Assembly: GCA_038527485.1 (NCBI GenBank)
Contig: JBCBFT010000025.1
Span: forward strand, 1 to 64,000
From: JALEFZ01 sp038527485
Lineage (GTDB): Bacteria > Bacteroidota > Bacteroidia > J057
Length of the DNA: 64,000 bases
Direction of reading: 5' to 3'
The stretch's first letter is position 1, and every line of letters starts with the position of its first letter. The notes beneath the pieces are model-generated. The model saw nothing but the letters and a program-made list of their open reading frames with translations. It was not told where the DNA came from and ran no database searches. Both the position numbers and the translations under genes were made by a program. Of this stretch, positions 45,851 to 54,375 are shown in pieces.

Positions 45851-45949
45851 TTTGTGGATAGTCATATAGGCTAAAAGAACTCATATTCTGTATATTACTT
45901 ATTATCGCAACTTGTACTGAGTCACTATTTTTACAGAATAAAAAAAGTG

Positions 45950-45985
45950 AAAATAAAAATAGAGGTACACCATTGGCATACCTCT
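45950..45985 (-). terminator. Terminator after dapA
   Basis: On the minus strand AGAGGTA (45985-45979) pairs with TACCTCT (45967-45961), then ATTTTTATTTTC follows. It lies 29 bases after the dapA stop. Confidence 0.75.
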
Positions 45986-46014
45986 TTAAATAAATATACT
46001 TTCCGAAACTTACA

Positions 46015-46899
46015 TTATCCTGAAATACGAGTAATTTCGTCCTTTATTCTATCTTTTAAAGAAGGAGATACTTTGACTAGTGGCAAACGAACCTCCCCAC
46101 TAAGCCCTAAATTCGCTTCCAAAATAGCTTTCACACCTGCTGGATTTCCCTCCTCAAAGATTAAATGCATCATTCTCCAAAGTTTCTGTTGGATTACACG
46201 GGATTCGGTCATTTTTTCTGCTAAAGCATCCTGAACCAACTGCTGTGTAAGGGAAGGAAATGCATTGCCGATGACAGAAATCAAGCCCTTCGCGCCTACA
46301 GCAATCATAGGCAACGTAAGGGGATCATCACCTGACACCACAATAAATCCCTCAGGCGCGTGATGGATGATTTCCATGATCTGGTCCAGGTCGCCAGACG
46401 CTTCTTTCATGGCTACGATATTCTTTTTCTCCTCAGCAAGCCTAAGTGTCGTCGCGGCTGTCATATTGGAGCCCGTTCTGCCTGGTACATTGTACAGAAT
46501 AATGGGAAGATCAGTAGCATCCGCAATGGCAGCATAATGCTGGAAGATGCCTTCCTGAGTAGGCTTGTTGTAATAAGGGCTGACAGATAGAATGCCATCG
46601 GGTTGATAGCGTTGCGTCCATTGCTGCGCTTTCTGAATGAGGCCAGCGGTGTTGTTTCCACCGATACCGACCACCCAGGGTATTTTACCTTCCGTCTCTT
46701 CTTGAAAAATAGAAAGGACCTCTTCTTGCTCGCTAGCAGACAAAGTCGCGGGCTCGCCTGTGGTACCTAGCGCTACCAGATATTGCACACCACCCTCGAT
46801 AAGATGCTGGATGATGGTTCTGAGTCCATCCTTGTCCAACTCCTTATGTACAGTAAAAGGGGTAACTACAGCTACCCCTGTTCCTTGAAACCTATGCAT
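46015..46899 (-). CDS. dapA: 4-hydroxy-tetrahydrodipicolinate synthase
   Basis: A 294-residue (beta/alpha)8 aldolase that condenses pyruvate with aspartate semialdehyde for lysine and peptidoglycan precursors. GTGVAVVTPF at the start, TTGEPATLSASE, SVSPYYNKPTQEG with the catalytic Tyr, and IVAMKEASGDL with the Schiff-base Lys are seen. ATG 46899 was chosen; an upstream in-frame ATG would add 13 residues that overlap the end of the DUF6913 gene. It is the last gene of ligA-DUF6913-dapA. Confidence 0.96.
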   Translation of the reverse strand: MHRFQGTGVAVVTPFTVHKELDKDGLRTIIQHLIEGGVQYLVALGTTGEPATLSASEQEEVLSIFQEETEGKIPWVVGIGGNNTAGLIQKAQQWTQRYQPDGILSVSPYYNKPTQEGIFQHYAAIADATDLPIILYNVPGRTGSNMTAATTLRLAEEKKNIVAMKEASGDLDQIMEIIHHAPEGFIVVSGDDPLTLPMIAVGAKGLISVIGNAFPSLTQQLVQDALAEKMTESRVIQQKLWRMMHLIFEEGNPAGVKAILEANLGLSGEVRLPLVKVSPSLKDRIKDEITRISG

Positions 46900-46909
46900 G
46901 TATAATGAA

Positions 46910-47494
46910 TTATGCGTTGACTTTGGCCTTGTGGCCATTGTCTATCATATTTAGGAAATAATCAAACTCTTTGATCATCTTTTTCATGGTGAGTTCCTCC
47001 CCGTCTGTCGGCTTATCGATCATCAATTCGTAGCAAGATTCAAAGCCTTCTTCATGAATCCCTGTGCGTGTACGGGCACGTGCCATACTACAGATGTATT
47101 TAGAGACCATCTGGCTAGAGTGGTCAAAGTCCATCAGAATATCCAATTCGTAAGAGCGCACTTGCGTCTCAAGATTAGGGGTGGGATAATCCAACCAGTT
47201 GAGCTTGGTAGGATTGATGAAAATATAGTCGGGGTACTGGGAGTAGCTGGGCTCAGACTTTTTGTTGGCGTTGATTTCGATCACGACCAAACGCTTGGAG
47301 CGCTGCTGGAGGCTCTTGATGTATTCCTGTATCTGTCTTAGATCTGATTCAGGGCTAAAACTCGTATTCAGGATCACACCGATACGGTTCGCACTCTCAA
47401 GGTCTACAAAGTCACGAGAGTACTCTTTGGTTCTGTCGAGGGAGCGCATCCTGCGCTTACTGAACCTATCTTTTATGTCGTTGAGCCAGTCCAT
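46910..47494 (-). CDS. DUF6913 family protein
   Basis: A 194-residue cytosolic protein of a Bacteroidota family that I recognise by sequence and by its usual place between ligA and dapA. A basic N-terminus (KDRFSKRRMRSLDRTK) precedes an alpha/beta domain with IGVILNTSFSPESDLRQI and DFDHSSQMVSKYICSMARARTRTG. No catalytic motif is evident. It overlaps the end of ligA by 22 bases, so the two are likely cotranslated. Function unknown. Confidence 0.8.
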   Translation of the reverse strand: MDWLNDIKDRFSKRRMRSLDRTKEYSRDFVDLESANRIGVILNTSFSPESDLRQIQEYIKSLQQRSKRLVVIEINANKKSEPSYSQYPDYIFINPTKLNWLDYPTPNLETQVRSYELDILMDFDHSSQMVSKYICSMARARTRTGIHEEGFESCYELMIDKPTDGEELTMKKMIKEFDYFLNMIDNGHKAKVNA

Positions 47495-49485
47495 CCAATT
47501 AATTTATGAAAATCCTCTTCAGAAAGGATCTCTACATTGTGCTTTTCTGCCTTATTTAATTTTGAGGGGCCTGCGCCCTCGCCAGCGAGCAGATAGCTGG
47601 TTTTGCTCGAAACCGAACTTTTGACGTCACCTCCTAGAGATTCAATCAGGTCTTTCATTTCATCTCTTCCGCGCACAGAAAAGACACCTGAAATTACAAA
47701 ACTTTTTCCAACCAAGAGGTCCGCCTGATCGACTTTTTCGGCTAATTGGAACTGTAATCCTGCCTGCTTAAGTCGATCGACTATTTCACGATTCCGTATA
47801 TCATCAAAAAAGGAACGAACGCTTTGTGCAATTTGTGGACCAATATCTGTAATGGCAACCAATTCTTCCTCACTTGCTGTGCTGAGTGTATCAAGGTTGC
47901 CAAAATGCCGCGCCAGCTTCCGAGCGACCGTCGCACCTACATGGCGTATGCCTAGAGCAAAGAGTACACGATCAAAAGAAATCTCTTTACTATCTACGAT
48001 TCCTGCAAGTAAGTTCTTGGTAGACAATTCTGCAAACCGATCAAGCGCGATTAATTGCGTATAATCCAGATCATAAAGGTCGGCATAGTTGTGAATCAAT
48101 CCTGCGTCTACCAATTGGTTCACAATTTCCGTACCTAACCCCTCTATGTCTAACGCTTTTCGACTCGCAAAATGTATGATTCTCCCCTTAACTTGCGGAG
48201 GACAGGTCGCATCGTTTGGACAATAGTGGTTGGCATCGCCCTCAGGGCGGATCAACAGCGTGCCGCACTCAGGGCATCGTTCAGGAAACTGAACGGGAAC
48301 TGCATCTTTTGCGCGACTCTCTACGACGACACTCACAATTTTGGGGATAATCTCTCCCCCCTTCTCTACTCTAACGATATCTCCTTCATGTAAATCCAAG
48401 CGTGCGATCTCGTCTGCATTGTGAACAGACGCTCGCTTGACGGTCGTTCCTGCGAGCAACACAGGTTTGAGATTGGCTACTGGAGTGATCTTGCCTGTAC
48501 GTCCCACCTGATAGACGACAGAAAGCAGTTGGGTAACCGCTTCCTCTGCTTTGTATTTATAGGCGATGGCCCACCTCGGTGCTTTGGCCGTACGGCCAAT
48601 CTCTTCCCGAAGTCCCAGTTCATTGACTTTGATGACGATCCCGTCAATGTCATAGCCCAGACTCCTTCGATCGTTTTCCCATGTATCTAAATACCCCACG
48701 ACATCCTCTATCGTCTCGACTATCGTATGAGCTCCACTCAGGACAAATCCCCACTCCTGCAAAAGGTCCATGTACTGGCTGTCACGTTCAATATCAGGCT
48801 GGTCAGAGGCGACATTGAAGGCGTAAAAAACCAGCGTACGACCTGCTACGATTTTTGAGTCTTGCATTTTGAGTGTTCCCGAAGTCGTATTGCGAGGATT
48901 CATCAAAGGAGGCAAGCCTTCTAGCTCTCTCGACTCATTGAGTTCTTGAAAAGCCTTGAGTGGCATGATCACTTCCCCTCTCACTTCTACCTGCTCAGGA
49001 ATATTGTCTCCTCGAAGCCGAAGGGGAACCGAATGGATCGTTTTCACATTTGCTGTGATGTCATCTCCGCTTACACCATCTCCTCTAGTCACACCTCTGA
49101 CCAATTCTCCATTTTCGTAGTGAAGACTTAAGGATACGCCATCGAACTTATGTTCTAATAAATAGGTATAGTCCTGGTCTCCTGTAAGTTTCTTGACTTG
49201 CTCATCAAAATCCCTGATGTCGTCCAGCGAATAGCTATTGTTTAAGCTCAGCATAGGACGAATGTGCTGAAAAGAAGCAAAGTTTTTCGTTACCTCCCCT
49301 CCTACCCTTTGGGTGGGAGAATCGGGTCTTGCAAGCTTGGGGTTGGCTTCCTCCAACGCCTGAAGCTGCTTGAGTAACTGATCAAATTCGTAATCAGAGA
49401 TCGTCGGCTTCGCCAGGACATAATAATTGTAGTTATGTGCTTTAAGCGCATCGGTGAGTTGGTCTATCTGCTCTTTGGGGGTCAT
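47473..49485 (-). CDS. ligA: NAD-dependent DNA ligase
   Basis: A 670-residue replicative ligase. The adenylation motif EHKFDGVSLSL carries the active lysine near residue 115; RGDGVSGDDITANVKTI, an OB-fold, the four-cysteine zinc finger (CPECGTLL...CPNDATCP), helix-hairpin-helix repeats and a C-terminal BRCT domain (about 590-665, GKSFVISGVFSV) follow in the usual order. It is the first gene of a three-gene unit with DUF6913 and dapA. Confidence 0.97.
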   Translation of the reverse strand: MTPKEQIDQLTDALKAHNYNYYVLAKPTISDYEFDQLLKQLQALEEANPKLARPDSPTQRVGGEVTKNFASFQHIRPMLSLNNSYSLDDIRDFDEQVKKLTGDQDYTYLLEHKFDGVSLSLHYENGELVRGVTRGDGVSGDDITANVKTIHSVPLRLRGDNIPEQVEVRGEVIMPLKAFQELNESRELEGLPPLMNPRNTTSGTLKMQDSKIVAGRTLVFYAFNVASDQPDIERDSQYMDLLQEWGFVLSGAHTIVETIEDVVGYLDTWENDRRSLGYDIDGIVIKVNELGLREEIGRTAKAPRWAIAYKYKAEEAVTQLLSVVYQVGRTGKITPVANLKPVLLAGTTVKRASVHNADEIARLDLHEGDIVRVEKGGEIIPKIVSVVVESRAKDAVPVQFPERCPECGTLLIRPEGDANHYCPNDATCPPQVKGRIIHFASRKALDIEGLGTEIVNQLVDAGLIHNYADLYDLDYTQLIALDRFAELSTKNLLAGIVDSKEISFDRVLFALGIRHVGATVARKLARHFGNLDTLSTASEEELVAITDIGPQIAQSVRSFFDDIRNREIVDRLKQAGLQFQLAEKVDQADLLVGKSFVISGVFSVRGRDEMKDLIESLGGDVKSSVSSKTSYLLAGEGAGPSKLNKAEKHNVEILSEEDFHKLIGWTGSTT

Positions 49486-49524
49486 GAAATGCCGCGAATC
49501 TTTAGATGAAAAAAGGCTTCAAAT

Positions 49525-50265
49525 TTACCTCTTGATGAGGTCAGAGACAAAGATAAATTTGTCAAGATTCTCATTTCCTGAATATAGGATCTCTTTATTG
49601 GTTCCTGACCATTCTTTCACACCGTGGTGAAGGAACATGATGTTGTGCCCGATGTTCATCACAGAGTTCATATCGTGAGAGACAACCACAGTGGTCATAT
49701 TGTATTCTTCTGTCAATTCCAAAATCAGTTTATCTACTACAGAGGCCGTAAGAGGATCTAGACCAGAGTTGGGTTCATCTACAAATAGATATTGGGGATT
49801 CATGGCAATGGCCCTGGCAATCCCTACGCGTTTCTGCATCCCTCCTGATAGCTCAGAAGGAAAGAGCTTATTGGTTCCATCTAAATTTACGCGATGTAGG
49901 CAAAAATCTACGCGCTCCTTAATCTCAGCTGGGCTACGCTTGGTAAACATTTTGATGGGGAAGCCCACATTCTCCTCCACATTCATAGAGTCAAATAAAG
50001 CTGAACCCTGAAAAAGCATCCCAATCGACTGTCTGACCTTCTTCAGGTCTTTATTATTCATTTGCAGGATATCTTCTCCTTCGTAGAGGATATTTCCTTC
50101 ATCAGGTGTGATGAGGCCCACCGTAGATTTCAAGATGACACTTTTCCCACTCCCACTGGCCCCAATGATCATGTTGACCTTGCCCCGTTGAAATAGAAAG
50201 TCTATGCCTTTCAGTACTTCCTTCTCGCCAAATGCCTTTCTTAGATTCCTGATTTCAATTGACAT
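49525..50265 (-). CDS. ABC transporter ATPase, Mla/Mkl-like
   Basis: A 246-residue ABC ATPase. Walker A is GASGSGKS, the signature is LSGGMQKRVGIARA, Walker B is YLFVDEPNSGLDP, and the H-loop is VVSHDMNSV. LSGGMQKR with Met and the NSGLDP D-loop are typical of the MlaF/Ttg2A group that drives lipid trafficking with an MlaE permease and an MCE protein. Neither partner is adjacent here, so they must be encoded elsewhere. Confidence 0.9.
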   Translation of the reverse strand: MSIEIRNLRKAFGEKEVLKGIDFLFQRGKVNMIIGASGSGKSVILKSTVGLITPDEGNILYEGEDILQMNNKDLKKVRQSIGMLFQGSALFDSMNVEENVGFPIKMFTKRSPAEIKERVDFCLHRVNLDGTNKLFPSELSGGMQKRVGIARAIAMNPQYLFVDEPNSGLDPLTASVVDKLILELTEEYNMTTVVVSHDMNSVMNIGHNIMFLHHGVKEWSGTNKEILYSGNENLDKFIFVSDLIKR

Positions 50266-50532
50266 ATTCCTTTGACTTTAACGCCTCTTCAGATTCCCAC
50301 GTCTTGACTTGTCACGCTCAATTTAGCAAAAAGTTACGGGGAGTTGTTCATTTGATTTCCACACAAGATTGCACTGCCAACCTCCGCCCGCTTTCTCCGT
50401 ACAGCTAACTGCTTACATTCCTTCCTTTACAATATCTTTCAAAGCTGTTGTGATATTCGCTTCTATGCGTGAGAGTTACTACTTTCGCATGGAATTCTAA
50501 TGTTGCAACGAATTTTTAATTCTTTTTGATAC

Positions 50533-51504
50533 ATGGCACGCATTCTTACGGGTATTCAGAGTACAGGTACCCCTCACTTGGGCAATCTCATGGGGGCGAT
50601 TCTTCCAGCGATCGAGTTGTCTAATGATGAGAAAAATGACTCCTTCTTATTCATTGCGGATATGCACAGCTTGACTACGATTCGCGATGGGGCTTTGCTA
50701 CGAGAAAATACCTATACCACAGCTGCTGCCTGGCTGGCTTGCGGGCTAGATACCGACCAAACTGTCTTTTATCGCCAGTCTGATGTGCCTGAGACTGCCG
50801 AATTGAGCTGGTATCTATCCTGCTTTATGCCTTATGCGCGCTTGAAATTGGCCCACTCCTTCAAGGACAAAGCCGATCGCATGGAGCAGGTCAATGCAGG
50901 ACTCTTCACCTATCCTGTACTGATGGCAGCTGATATCTTGCTATATGATGCAGATGTCGTACCTGTGGGAAAGGACCAAAAGCAGCACCTAGAGTTTACG
51001 CGGGTCATGGCCGAAGCGGTCAATCGCACCTATGGTGAAGACTCCCTGGTCGTTCCAGCATCCAAAATCGATGAATCGGTCATGGTCATTCCTGGAATCG
51101 ACGGGCAGAAAATGAGTAAGTCCCGCGGCAACACCATCGTGATCTTCCAGAGCAAGAAAAAGCTGCGCAAGCAAGTGATGAGCATCGTCACCGACTCTAC
51201 CCCACTTGAGGAGCCCAAGAACCCTGATACCTGCAATGTTTTCGCCTTATACAAGATCTTGGCTACGCCTGAGGAGACTGCGCAGATGCGCCAAAATTAT
51301 CTCGGCGGAAACTACGGGTATGGTCATGCAAAGACCGCGCTCTTCGAGCTGATCATGGAGCGCTTCGCTGCTGAACGCGAAAAGTACGATTACTACATGG
51401 CGAATCTTCCTGAGTTAGATCAAAAGCTTGCCGAAGGCGCAGCCAAGGCCAAAGAAATTGCGCATCAGACCTTGAAGCGCGTGCGAGGGAGAATGGGATA
51501 TTGA
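50533..51504 (+). CDS. trpS: Tryptophanyl-tRNA synthetase
   Basis: A 323-residue class I synthetase. The HIGH-like motif is TGTPHLGNLMG, the Trp-pocket and dimer region are ADMHSLTT and PVGKDQKQHLEFTR, and KMSKS occurs in GQKMSKSRGNTI. No leader peptide or T-box is seen upstream. A terminator follows within 25 bases. Confidence 0.97.
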   Translation: MARILTGIQSTGTPHLGNLMGAILPAIELSNDEKNDSFLFIADMHSLTTIRDGALLRENTYTTAAAWLACGLDTDQTVFYRQSDVPETAELSWYLSCFMPYARLKLAHSFKDKADRMEQVNAGLFTYPVLMAADILLYDADVVPVGKDQKQHLEFTRVMAEAVNRTYGEDSLVVPASKIDESVMVIPGIDGQKMSKSRGNTIVIFQSKKKLRKQVMSIVTDSTPLEEPKNPDTCNVFALYKILATPEETAQMRQNYLGGNYGYGHAKTALFELIMERFAAEREKYDYYMANLPELDQKLAEGAAKAKEIAHQTLKRVRGRMGY

Positions 51505-51526
51505 TCTTCAAGTAGATTAGATCATT

Positions 51527-51573
51527 AAACACAGATATTTTGCATGAGATATGCAGCGTATCTGTGTTTTTTT
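51527..51573 (+). terminator. Terminator after trpS
   Basis: AAACACAGATA at 51527-51537 pairs with TATCTGTGTTT at 51559-51569, with an inner GCAT/ATGC stem, followed by TTTTATG. Confidence 0.85.
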
Positions 51574-51714
51574 ATGATAATAGCTATCCAATGCCAAAGG
51601 CTTCTTGGGCCTCTCCCCCAATCTTTGAGCTTGTTTCAACTCATCTTTTCCTCCTTTTTTACCACATTTTCTAAAATTTCTGTCCGCGGATAGCAGATTT
51701 ATCAAATTTATTTA

Positions 51715-51733
51715 TACTTTGTATTACAAAGTA
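51715..51733. promoter_or_regulatory. 19-bp palindrome (putative operator) upstream of the XrtN locus
   Basis: TACTTTGTATTACAAAGTA is a perfect inverted repeat with a single central base, ending 8 bases before the ATG of the VIT protein gene. It contains ACTTTG close to the -7 consensus, so a dimeric repressor bound here would block initiation or ribosome access. No regulator gene is nearby. Confidence 0.6.
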
Positions 51734-51741
51734 CTACTAAA

Positions 51742-54276
51742 ATGAATAACTGGAAAACACTCTACAGCATCGGCTGGATGTTTGTAGCCTTCAACTCTCT
51801 TGCTTTCTATGTAGGCACCCATGGACAAATAGGACTTGAACCGAGCGGATCAACCGACTGGGGCCTTAGCTTGGTCATGATATCTCTTATTTTATCCGCT
51901 ATTTATTTCATTTCTATCCTCGTACATCACCAGCGAGTATTTAGAAAAGGAAATGTATGGAAGAGTAGTTGGAAAGGAAACCAGCACCTTTACTCCTTAG
52001 CGCTGGTCAATTTTTCCCTCTCCGCACATATCCTAAATTTCACGACTGAAATTCAAGTTTTTGCCCCCTACGTCGGATGGCTAGGTGCCTATATGTTACT
52101 GATGCATGCCACCATCCTCATCTTCCCCTTTCGCGCTTCTCTCTCCGAATGGGGACAATATATGCTGTACTTTTTATGTGGAAGCAGTGCTGTCCTGGCA
52201 CTTTACTTTACCCTATTCTTGGGACCGCTTGTAGGCTTCTCAATCGCCCTGGCTTTTGTTCTTGGTATTTCCCTACATGCGATTGCTCCTGTATTTTTCC
52301 TCATAGAAATGATCCTTGCGTACAGAAGAATGGAGCCACTGCCTCATGCCAAAAAAGCCTATTATCTAGGATTGATTGTCCCTGTCATGGTACTGGGGTT
52401 TTATATGATGCAATGGCAAAATTTGCAAAACACCATCCAAAAGGAGATCCATACTTACAGCCAGACGGCTCCTCAAGATCTCCCACAGTGGGTCTACATT
52501 AGTCAACAACTCCCTGAAAATGAACTAGTCGAATCCATCTTAAAGGGAAAAGCCTTTACACAATACTCTTTTTGGACTGAATCTTACGGCATGCTCAACT
52601 TCAGATCCAGTGAATTCGTCCGACACGATCCCTTCTCTCTCATCGCGACGGTCTGCTTTGGCGAACTCAACCTTGAAAGAGAAAACCTGACCAAAATCAT
52701 GGAAAGTCGCTATGATGTACGCCATCACACCCATCGCAGACTCTGGCGGGGGAGCAATCTGGCCACTACCCATATTCATTCCGTGACAGAAGTATATGCA
52801 GATCAGCGACTCTCCTATCAGGAGATGACACTTACCATCCAGAATCAACACATACGCCCCAATAATCAGCAGGAAGCCGTCTACTCATTCTACCTTCCTG
52901 AAGGGGCAGCCGTGACCTCACTTTCTCTCTGGATCAATGGTGTCGAGGAAAAGTCTCGCCTCACCACTCGTGCCAAAGCTGATTCTGCCTACATGCGGAT
53001 CGTCGGTGTAGAGAGAAGAGATCCTGCTTTGCTGCACTGGCAAGAGGGCAATCGCGTGACCGTGACTGTTTTCCCTTGTACCCCTGCCGAAGACCGAAAG
53101 GTAAAAATAGGTTTTTCTGCACCTTTGATCTATGAGGAAGGTAAGCTCACCCTCTCTCAAGTGGCCTTTGACGGGCCTGACTATACAGAAGCGGAGTGTG
53201 AGCGAGAGGTACGATTTATAGGTGCGGTACCTGAAGGAATCGATAAGGGCTGGGGTTGGACGCAAGAAAAAGATCAAACCTACCGTTACGATGGCGCCTA
53301 CAAACCTCAAAACAGCTTATCATTTGTAGCCCCTCCCCTCTCAGCTGTGGGTTTTTCATTTGAAGGAAATATCTATCAAGCTGTAGAAAATGAATCGACT
53401 AGGGAGAAATGGAATCCTCAGACTATCATCCTGGACATTCATTCTGGCTGGAATCCTGAGGACTTTGAAAAGGTATGGGAGCAGATCAAGGAAAAAGAGG
53501 TGTATGTATTTACGCCCAAGAAAACACAAGTCACAGAAGAAAACCATCAAGCACTATTTCAACAGTTGTCCCTACAGCAATTTTCCATGATTCCTTTTTA
53601 TCAGATCAATGCACCCGAAGAGACCCTCATTATTTCTACTCATGGGCACACCTCCCCTATTTTTGAAGATCTCAAGAATAGCGCCTACAAGAAGAAAACA
53701 GAGGCCTACTTTCAGCAACAGAAAACTCCTTTGAAGTGGTACAACATAGGGTCTGTGCTTACAGACTATGCCCAATCTTTGGAGTCCCTACGCCTACTCG
53801 ATGTACAGAGAGGAAATGTACAGGAGCTGTGTGGGCTTTTACAACAGAAGGTGTACCCAACCTCCGCTGATGCTGCGGGCAAAAGATGGATTCCTTGCGC
53901 TCAGATGTACATCCAAGAAATGGAGCAAGATGCCTTGTCTAAAGTAGATACTACAGGTAGTAATCATCTGTTTCGATTGTATATGTACCAGCATGTAATG
54001 GCAGAGATTGGCAGTGCGTTTTTTGATAAAGAAGCGCTTGAGCATCAATGGACAGAAGATGCCGCACGTGCCTACATTGTGACCCCTGTGTCAAGTCTGA
54101 TCGTCTTAGAAACAGTAGAAGATTATGAGCGATTCGACATCGAGAAGAATAAAGATTCGATAGGGAATGCTAAGCTCAACAATAATGGAGCGGTCCCTGA
54201 GCCTCACGAATGGGCATTGATCGTCTTGGTGGTTCTTTCTATCCTGTTTTACATTCACAAAACCAGGAAAGCATGA
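51742..54276 (+). CDS. XrtN-system VIT domain protein with PEP-CTERM-like tail
   Basis: An 844-residue protein. About six to seven membrane helices fill residues 5-225; a soluble region follows with a VIT (vault/inter-alpha-trypsin) domain at about 340-462 (HSVTEVYADQRLSYQEMTLT, YSFYLPEGAAVTSLSLWING). The end is a three-part sorting tail: PEP at 819-821, a hydrophobic helix at 825-838 and a basic HKTRKA end. Such tails are cut by exosortases. The gene stops in an ATGA overlap 100 bases before the XrtN start at 54376. The pairing matches the XrtN/VIT system I recall from TIGRFAM definitions (TIGR04477). Function of the protein is unknown; a cell-surface or envelope role is inferred. Confidence 0.88.
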   Translation: MNNWKTLYSIGWMFVAFNSLAFYVGTHGQIGLEPSGSTDWGLSLVMISLILSAIYFISILVHHQRVFRKGNVWKSSWKGNQHLYSLALVNFSLSAHILNFTTEIQVFAPYVGWLGAYMLLMHATILIFPFRASLSEWGQYMLYFLCGSSAVLALYFTLFLGPLVGFSIALAFVLGISLHAIAPVFFLIEMILAYRRMEPLPHAKKAYYLGLIVPVMVLGFYMMQWQNLQNTIQKEIHTYSQTAPQDLPQWVYISQQLPENELVESILKGKAFTQYSFWTESYGMLNFRSSEFVRHDPFSLIATVCFGELNLERENLTKIMESRYDVRHHTHRRLWRGSNLATTHIHSVTEVYADQRLSYQEMTLTIQNQHIRPNNQQEAVYSFYLPEGAAVTSLSLWINGVEEKSRLTTRAKADSAYMRIVGVERRDPALLHWQEGNRVTVTVFPCTPAEDRKVKIGFSAPLIYEEGKLTLSQVAFDGPDYTEAECEREVRFIGAVPEGIDKGWGWTQEKDQTYRYDGAYKPQNSLSFVAPPLSAVGFSFEGNIYQAVENESTREKWNPQTIILDIHSGWNPEDFEKVWEQIKEKEVYVFTPKKTQVTEENHQALFQQLSLQQFSMIPFYQINAPEETLIISTHGHTSPIFEDLKNSAYKKKTEAYFQQQKTPLKWYNIGSVLTDYAQSLESLRLLDVQRGNVQELCGLLQQKVYPTSADAAGKRWIPCAQMYIQEMEQDALSKVDTTGSNHLFRLYMYQHVMAEIGSAFFDKEALEHQWTEDAARAYIVTPVSSLIVLETVEDYERFDIEKNKDSIGNAKLNNNGAVPEPHEWALIVLVVLSILFYIHKTRKA

Positions 54277-54350
54277 ATCAGAAAGGGCTCAAATATGCTT
54301 ACACATCTCTGAGAAAGGGGGAGGACCTGTTCGTGGTTCTCCTCCCTTGA
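54273..54350 (+). other. Possible true N-terminus of xrtN in another frame
   Basis: ATG at 54273 overlaps the VIT gene stop (ATGA) and opens a 25-codon frame, MNQKGLKYAYTSLRKGEDLF, that ends in TGA at 54348-54350. The xrtN frame is open from 54313. A one-base change in the run GGGGG (54317-54321) would join the two frames and give an ATG-started exosortase of about 480 residues, coupled to the VIT gene. Confidence 0.4.
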
Positions 54351-54375
54351 TTTCTCGGATCGACATACCCGACGG

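Noticed and set aside
50266..50532. Trp leader peptide or T-box before trpS
   Set aside because: No ORF with Trp codons and no T-box-like motif could be found; the only short ORF reads Met-Glu-Phe-stop.
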